A stretch of 64,000 nt of DNA, taken from assembly GCA_904066235.2 (NCBI GenBank), contig CAJFCV020000005.1, forward strand, positions 9,047,501-9,111,500. Direction: 5' to 3'. Shown in pieces: positions 59,276 through 64,000 of the stretch. A program made the translations under genes and the position numbers. Within the stretch, counting starts at the first letter, position 1, and each line of letters starts with the position of its first letter. The stretch comes from Bursaphelenchus xylophilus. Its lineage: Eukaryota > Nematoda > Chromadorea > Rhabditida > Aphelenchoididae. The notes beneath the pieces were generated by a model, which saw only the letters and a program-made list of their open reading frames with translations, had not been told where the DNA came from and did no database searches.

Positions 59276-59639
59276 AATATTTTTATAATTCTGAGTCTCG
59301 AAGCGAAATTTTTATTTGCCAGTAAAATAGATGCCAAGGGCTTCTTCTGAATACTGTTGCCACGATTTATTTTTTTCTGTTTTGCGAAACCGATTTTGTT
59401 CTGCCACGCCGAATGCAATCTGAAATGTTTGTAAGTTACGACTGTCTGATTTATTCAGACAGAATTAACTTGTATTGGACCAAGTTCGGTAACGTCGGTT
59501 TCAACACTGATGGAGCCATGGTTAGAGAATTCCTGGGATGTAAGTATGCGTCATTTATTTCTAAAGTGTTTATTTTCATTTTCATGAATTAAATTTTTAC
59601 TTATTTTAGCCTTTGACAGACCGGTAATGGCCTCCTATC

Positions 59640-59865
59640 ACGGCTATACTTGGCTGAGTATTACAATGAGGATGCCGATATAAACGTTATGCAATTTTGG
59701 AAAGGCAATGAGGACCGGCTCCCCAATTGGCAAGTATCGCAAGAAGAGTTTTTTGTGTCCCTGCTTCCAGTTCTGAAGTTGAAAGGATGTTTAGTTGTTT
59801 TCGCAACTTATAATAGTAGACGAGAAAAAGACTTTATTGGACAAGGAAGACTGCAAAATTACTAG
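59640..59865 (+). pseudogene. possible hAT transposase C-terminal fragment
   Basis: An open frame with YLAEYYNEDADINVMQFWKG then NEDRLPNW resembles the hAT dimerisation segment (E(Y/F)...D...WWK.N..R.P.L). The usual SER(V/L)FS part is not visible and the frame ends after about 70 residues. An upstream GTAAGT...TTTTAG intron (59541-59610) with a preceding open segment may belong to the same relic. This could equally be part of an unknown gene. Confidence 0.3.
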
Positions 59866-60089
59866 TTGGCCGTCGTCTTGACTGAATGACGATCAAGGCG
59901 GCAATGCAATTTTCATTGTTTGGTAATGTTTATGGTAATTTCTTTTTCGAAATAAAATGTTACTTGTTATGTTAAAGGAAAGGGGGTAGTAAAGTAAGAA
60001 AAAGCAAGGCCGATAGGGCTTACTGATAAAGGGTCACTGGTCGCAAAGGCACGGTCCAAATATGGAAAGACAAATTTCCACATGCAGAT

Positions 60090-60230
60090 TCGGGCCGGGC
60101 CGAAGCAAGTTTGAAACGGGCCGGACCGACGGAAAATTTCAAGCTGGCCGGGCCGGCCGGAACCCCTACGGCCCACGGACCGGGCCGAACATTTCGCCGA
60201 CGAGCCATGTTTAGTCTCGGGCAAGCCCTG
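60090..60230. repeat. GC-rich GGGCCGG repeat, copy 2
   Basis: Runs of GGGCCGGGCCG, GGGCCGGACCG and GGCCGGGCCGGCCGG, ending GAGCCATGTTTAGTCTCGGG. It is inverted relative to copy 1. It produces long spurious open frames on the minus strand. Confidence 0.6.
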
Positions 60231-60242
60231 TGGCTACCGTAA

Positions 60243-60302
60243 AGCCACTTACCACTGATCAGTACCAACAAAAACAGCAAGACGACTGCATCTTTCAACA
60301 TT
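60243..60302 (-). pseudogene. orphan signal-peptide exon
   Basis: An ATG opens MLKDAVVLLFLLVLIS, a typical signal peptide, ending at a GTAAGT donor (minus strand). Immediately downstream lies the GC-rich repeat instead of a second exon. It looks like the remnant of a gene disrupted by the repeat, or an exon whose partners I cannot find. Confidence 0.35.
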
Positions 60303-60652
60303 TTCAAACTGATATTTGAAATGAATTCCGGTATTTTAAATGTTTAAAACTTTCGTCGTCGGCTTAAATTTGTATTCAAATCTCTTTGATTCTTCGCTGT
60401 CCATTTTTCTTTTTCTGATTTAAAACATTTTTTGACAAGAATTCGTATTTCTATTGCAGAGCGCGGACGCGGCTCCGCCAACGACTTTCCGACCGAATTA
60501 TCTGATCGAAGGGCGATTTTGTGAAACGTGCGTAAGACGTTAAGGATTTCTTGAATATACGATTTATTGCCTTGACTTTGTTACAAATATAAAAGATATA
60601 AATACCATCGATTTATTTTACAGGATGTGTGTGTCAAGTTGGAAGGGACGCA

Positions 60653-62031
60653 CTAGTCGCTGACGCTGCACTCGCTGACAGTTTTCACACAGAGAGAATT
60701 GCTGCAGCTGTAGCCACTCGGACAGGCGGAGCAAGTGGTTCCACTGGAGTAGATAGCTTGGCCAATAACAGCGCCCTTCTCCTCTCCCAATACACAGACA
60801 ATCTTGCTAACTGTGACGTTTTGTTGTTGGAATAAACAGATCTCGCGATTGCATCCGATCTTTGAAGCCTTGGCCCAACCAAGCTTGGCAAAGTTGCTGC
60901 TGGACCCTTGGTAGTTGCTGATGGAGTTATTATAACCTTTGGGGTACCACCAACTGTTAATCGCATATTCAAATGCGCCCTTGTATTCTTGCTGAAAAGG
61001 GATCAGTAGCCGCGTCAATTTCACTAAACAAATCTCTAGCGTTAAACTTACGCCATCTGGTGTCTCAACTCCCTGCAACATGATGCTGAGAACATTGTAG
61101 TCGGCCAAATCACGGAAGCCACTGGTGCACTCTGTGAAGTTGTTGACGGCGATGCTTTGCAGCCCAATATCGTACTCGACCTCTAAAATGTTGCTTCCCG
61201 TCGGGAGAGTCTTTCCATTCGCATCAGTCACATTTCCATTTGCCAGATCTCTTCTGTGACCATTCACAGTGTCCAAAACAGCTTTTCTTTCTCCAATTGT
61301 CAGCCACCCAGGAGTTCTAGGGGGGAGTTGAGTATCATAGTAGCAAAGAGAGTTGTTGCAACGGTAGCCATATGCACAGGATTCGCAACCCGTTCCAGGG
61401 TCATAGATTGGTTTTCCGATCCAGTTCGAGCCCGCGTTGAAATTGCAGGCGACAAAGGTAAAGTTATTGAGGTAATTATCGCCGTTTTTCAGCTGCGGGC
61501 ATAAACCCACAGCACATCCGGTGAGATTAAGGGTGTTCCACGCGAGCTGAAAGACTCATGATCAAGTTGCTTTCACCTACAGTTGTAAAGTCAGTGTTAT
61601 CGTCGTCTTGGAACTTGCTGACGTTTCCGGAAAATTGGTGGCTGGAGTTATACCATTGCTCGATCGCAGCGTTGAGAGAGCCCATATAATCAGATGTCAG
61701 TGAGTCGAATGCATTGATCAATTGGTTTGAGTTGGGTTGATAATCATAATTACAATTCGTTACCCAGGTGTAAGCTTGATCTTCGAATGTGGTATCGACG
61801 TTCTAATAAGTATGATCCGTCATACGCACAATCACCGGCACTTACCAGTTGTTGCATATCAGCTGCAGGAGGCAGTTTGTTTCCATCCTTGTTGATGGCT
61901 TCCCCGTTGGCCACTCTTCTTCGAACCTCGTTCAACTTATCGATTGCCTGCTGCTGTTCCGCGTCCGTTAATCTGCGTTGGGTGACGGCTGCAGTAAGAA
62001 TACAACACAAGGCCAGGACAATGATCTTCAT
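60653..62031 (-). CDS. secreted double CAP/SCP-TAPS protein, right copy
   Basis: Exons 61846-62031, 61581-61802, 61052-61546, 60653-60991; 1242 nt, 413 aa, same phases as the left copy. Near-identical protein; differences I see include I for V in the signal peptide, WWYPKGY for WWWPAGY, K for R in the second AKASRIG box, and A/T swaps in the last Cys-rich part. No stop or frameshift. Both copies therefore look expressed or very recently duplicated. Confidence 0.9.
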
Positions 62032-62471
62032 ACTGGTTGAAGACTCTGTCGATTGATACTTGCCAACCGGTCTTCTTCCCTTATATAGTCCTTTCTTCTT
62101 GTTTTCTGTTTGCTTTTGCAATGAAGAGACATTCCTGGTATAATTAGTTCGCAAATTCAAAATCTCCGTGAATATTTGAATTTGAAACCACAGGATTGTT
62201 ACTCCCGAAAAAATTTATGCGAATTCTCGGTAGCGATTTTATTTGAACAGACAATTTCCGGTTCAGGATAACGTTCTTTTTGGCTTGGGGGTTCAACCGC
62301 CCTCTTCCCATGTTTAGACAGATAGAGCGTTCATTCGGAGAATTTTTTTTATTTTGCAACGCCTGTTTCTCAGAACTGTAAATATTTTCATCCTTCTGAG
62401 GCCTATAAAAAGCCAATTCAAATTTAATTTTATCACATCAACCCAAGTCTGCATATCCGCAAGATATCAGA
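62032..62471. promoter_or_regulatory. bidirectional promoter, right arm
   Basis: 440 bp between the divergent CAP and protease starts. TATA boxes are at 62080-62087 (minus-facing, TATATAAG) and 62404-62410 (plus-facing, TATAAAA). It is slightly more diverged from the left arm than the coding parts, with an indel near 62090-62150. Confidence 0.65.
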
Positions 62472-63790
62472 ATGCGGTATATTTCTTGTTTGATTCTGGT
62501 CACCCTCTTGACTACAGTATCCTCCGCGTTGTTGGATAAGCTTGGAAAAACGCAGCCCAGTGAACTCGTGAAGACCAAGTTTGAAAAGAAAGATTTGGAT
62601 GACATCTTTGACAAAGAAGCCTTTGACAAGTTGGAGGAACTCTTCAAGGAGAACAAGACCCACGAATTCATCGACAATTTGAAGGGACTCAGTGACAACG
62701 CAAAGAAATCCCTGAAACTCTCTACCGAATTCCGTCAAAATCTGGACTCCAATGATAGCAAGCACTTCAACAAATTCTTTGCATTCATCGCAAAGTAAGT
62801 ATGCAATTCGTATGAGCTCACATCTTGCAGGTACGAAAAGGAGTACCACAATCACACCCACGTCTCTGAGAGCTTCAAAAGATTCAAATCTACTCTGAAA
62901 AGAATTGAGGATAGACAGAAGGAGAGCCCCAAGGCCAAATTTGGCATCAACCAATTCTCAGACCTGACTCCAGAAGAATTCATCGCCAAACACACGGGAC
63001 TCAAGGGAGTTGAGCACCTCAAGGAGCTCCATAAGAATACCAACAGCTCTAATTTGCTCCGCTCAAAGAGAGACACCTCCCAGATTCCTTGCAACTTTGA
63101 TTGGAGAGAACATAATGGAGTTACCCCTGTGCAGAACCAGGGTGGTTGTGGATGTTGCTATGCATTTCAGTCTGTTGGTGTTGTAGAAAGCCAACACCTT
63201 ATCCATACCGGGCAGACTCTCCATCTTAGTGAGGAGCAGGTTATTGCGTGTACCTTCAACGTCTCCAAGTACACCAGCAACGGAGGCTGTAATGGCGGTA
63301 CGACTCCGGGAGTGTTGGACTACGTCATTGACAATGGAATCACACTCGCAGAAGATTTCAAATACACTTCCGGAGATGGGGATCACACAGTCCCCCCTTG
63401 CCCTAGCGGAAAGCCCTATGCCACCAGGATCACAAAACAAGAGTTCTTACCGCAGTACGACGAGGACAACGTGGCCAAGATTGTGTATGAAGTGGGACCA
63501 GTTGCATCCGGTAAGTCTGAAGTACTAATATTCGCATGTTCTCTCTAGGTATTGATGCCGGCGGCATTCAAGATTATAAGAGTGGGATCCTCGACGTTGC
63601 CGAACCCTCGGGCGGTTGGTCCATCAATCATGGTGTCGTCATCGTTGGGTATGGAGTGGAAAATGGCACCAAGTACTGGATCTTCAAGAACTCGTGGGGA
63701 GTCGGATGGGGCGACCAAGGATTCTTCAAGGTGAAACGCGGCGTTAACTCTCTTGCCATGTCCGAATTCAATTATGCTGCGTACTTCTGA
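62472..63790 (+). CDS. papain-family cysteine protease precursor, right copy
   Basis: Exons 62472-62794, 62831-63510, 63549-63790; 1245 nt, 414 aa, the same exon lengths and phases as the left copy. It keeps the unusual GGCGCCYAF active site (Cys 217, Tyr 218), Gln 211, His 362, Asn 382 and the RSKRD processing site. Substitutions are few (for example AFQSVGVV for [15 protein letters not shown] for LADDFKY, SQIP for AQIP). Predicted activity is the same as the left copy. Confidence 0.9.
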
Positions 63791-63933
63791 TCGCTCACAG
63801 TTGTAGAAATTTATTCTTGACGTAACTTTTTGTATAAATACCGTCGATATCTTTTTTTTGGAAATTGGACTTGGGTCTTTTTTGCTTTGGTTTATGCCCT
63901 ACAGGCATCTGACGGTTTAACGTTTTTAGAGAC

Positions 63934-64000
63934 TATACAGGGTGACCCAAAATAACGGAGACAAAAGATTTCCCGTTTTTTCTGCGGCCTATGAAGATTC
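63934..64000. mobile_element. possible mariner-type terminal repeat at window end
   Basis: TATACAGGGTGACCCAAAAT followed by AACGGAGACAAAAG resembles Tc1/mariner termini (TA, then CAGGGTG). Only the edge is in the window, so no second end can be seen. Confidence 0.4.

Larger units (their letters stand above)
58785..60566. other. spacer between the palindrome arms
   Basis: 1.8 kb of single-copy-looking and repeat DNA: a family 3 MITE fragment (58978-59165), GC-rich GGGCCGG-type repeats (59220-59275 and 60090-60230, in opposite orientation), a hAT-like fragment (59640-59865) and a signal-peptide exon (60243-60302). No intact gene is supported. Confidence 0.5.
60567..63933. repeat. right arm of the large inverted duplication
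   Basis: Reverse complement of 55415-58784. See the left arm for breakpoints. On the outer side the match stops at TTTTTAGAGAC, and a TATACAGGGTGACCCAAAAT terminal-repeat-like sequence begins at once. Confidence 0.9.

Noticed and set aside
58876..60307. Minus-strand open frames of 85-108 codons with Gly/Pro/Arg-rich protein
   Set aside because: They are produced by GC-rich GGGCCGG repeats and MITE fragments. The composition follows the repeat.
1..64000. tRNA or rRNA genes
   Set aside because: I looked for cloverleaf-type A and B box patterns by eye and saw none convincing. A tRNA scan would be needed to exclude them.

Overview
The window is nuclear DNA of a nematode. Genes are split by short introns (many of 35-55 bp) with GTAAGT-type donors and TTTTCAG/TTTTTAG acceptors, intergenic DNA is AT-rich, several start codons lie just behind an acceptor-like site (compatible with spliced-leader trans-splicing), and the gene content fits: alpha-actinin, papain-type proteases, CAP/SCP proteins and expanded ABC half-transporters. 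I cannot name the species. All gene models below were joined by hand from exon phases and splice signals; in every full model the exon lengths sum to a multiple of three.

Layout. 1-9.3 kb: gene-poor, repeat-rich DNA with MITE copies and two weak coding candidates. 9.3-44.45 kb, minus strand: seven head-to-tail intact genes (A-G here) for ABCB6/ABCB7-type (HMT1/ATM1-like) half-transporters of about 630-676 residues. Each has one N-terminal hydrophobic helix, a six-helix ABC membrane domain with an [13 protein letters not shown] motif and one complete nucleotide-binding domain, but no TMD0. Genes E and F are a divergent pair with a long charged insert just before the ABC signature. The array is interrupted between D and E by a rearranged BEL/Pao-type retroelement remnant (27.7-29.5 kb) and a plus-strand serine carboxypeptidase (30.15-32.17 kb). 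Its introns carry a fold-back MITE family, a mariner-like element, other MITEs and a tandem array of about 138-bp units.

46.5-51.55 kb, minus strand: alpha-actinin, with two alternative neck exons that share a start phase and an end phase, so only one can be used per transcript. 51.55-55.4 kb: no gene supported.

55.4-63.93 kb: a large, nearly perfect inverted duplication with arms of about 3.37 kb around a 1.8 kb spacer. Each arm holds a divergent pair, a papain-family cysteine protease precursor (414 aa) and a secreted double-CAP protein (413 aa), sharing a short intergenic region with a TATA box facing each gene. The spacer holds GC-rich repeats, a possible hAT-transposase fragment and an orphan signal-peptide exon.

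The most notable items are the seven-gene transporter array with the E/F linker inserts, the phase-enforced mutually exclusive alpha-actinin exons, and the recent protease/CAP palindrome.
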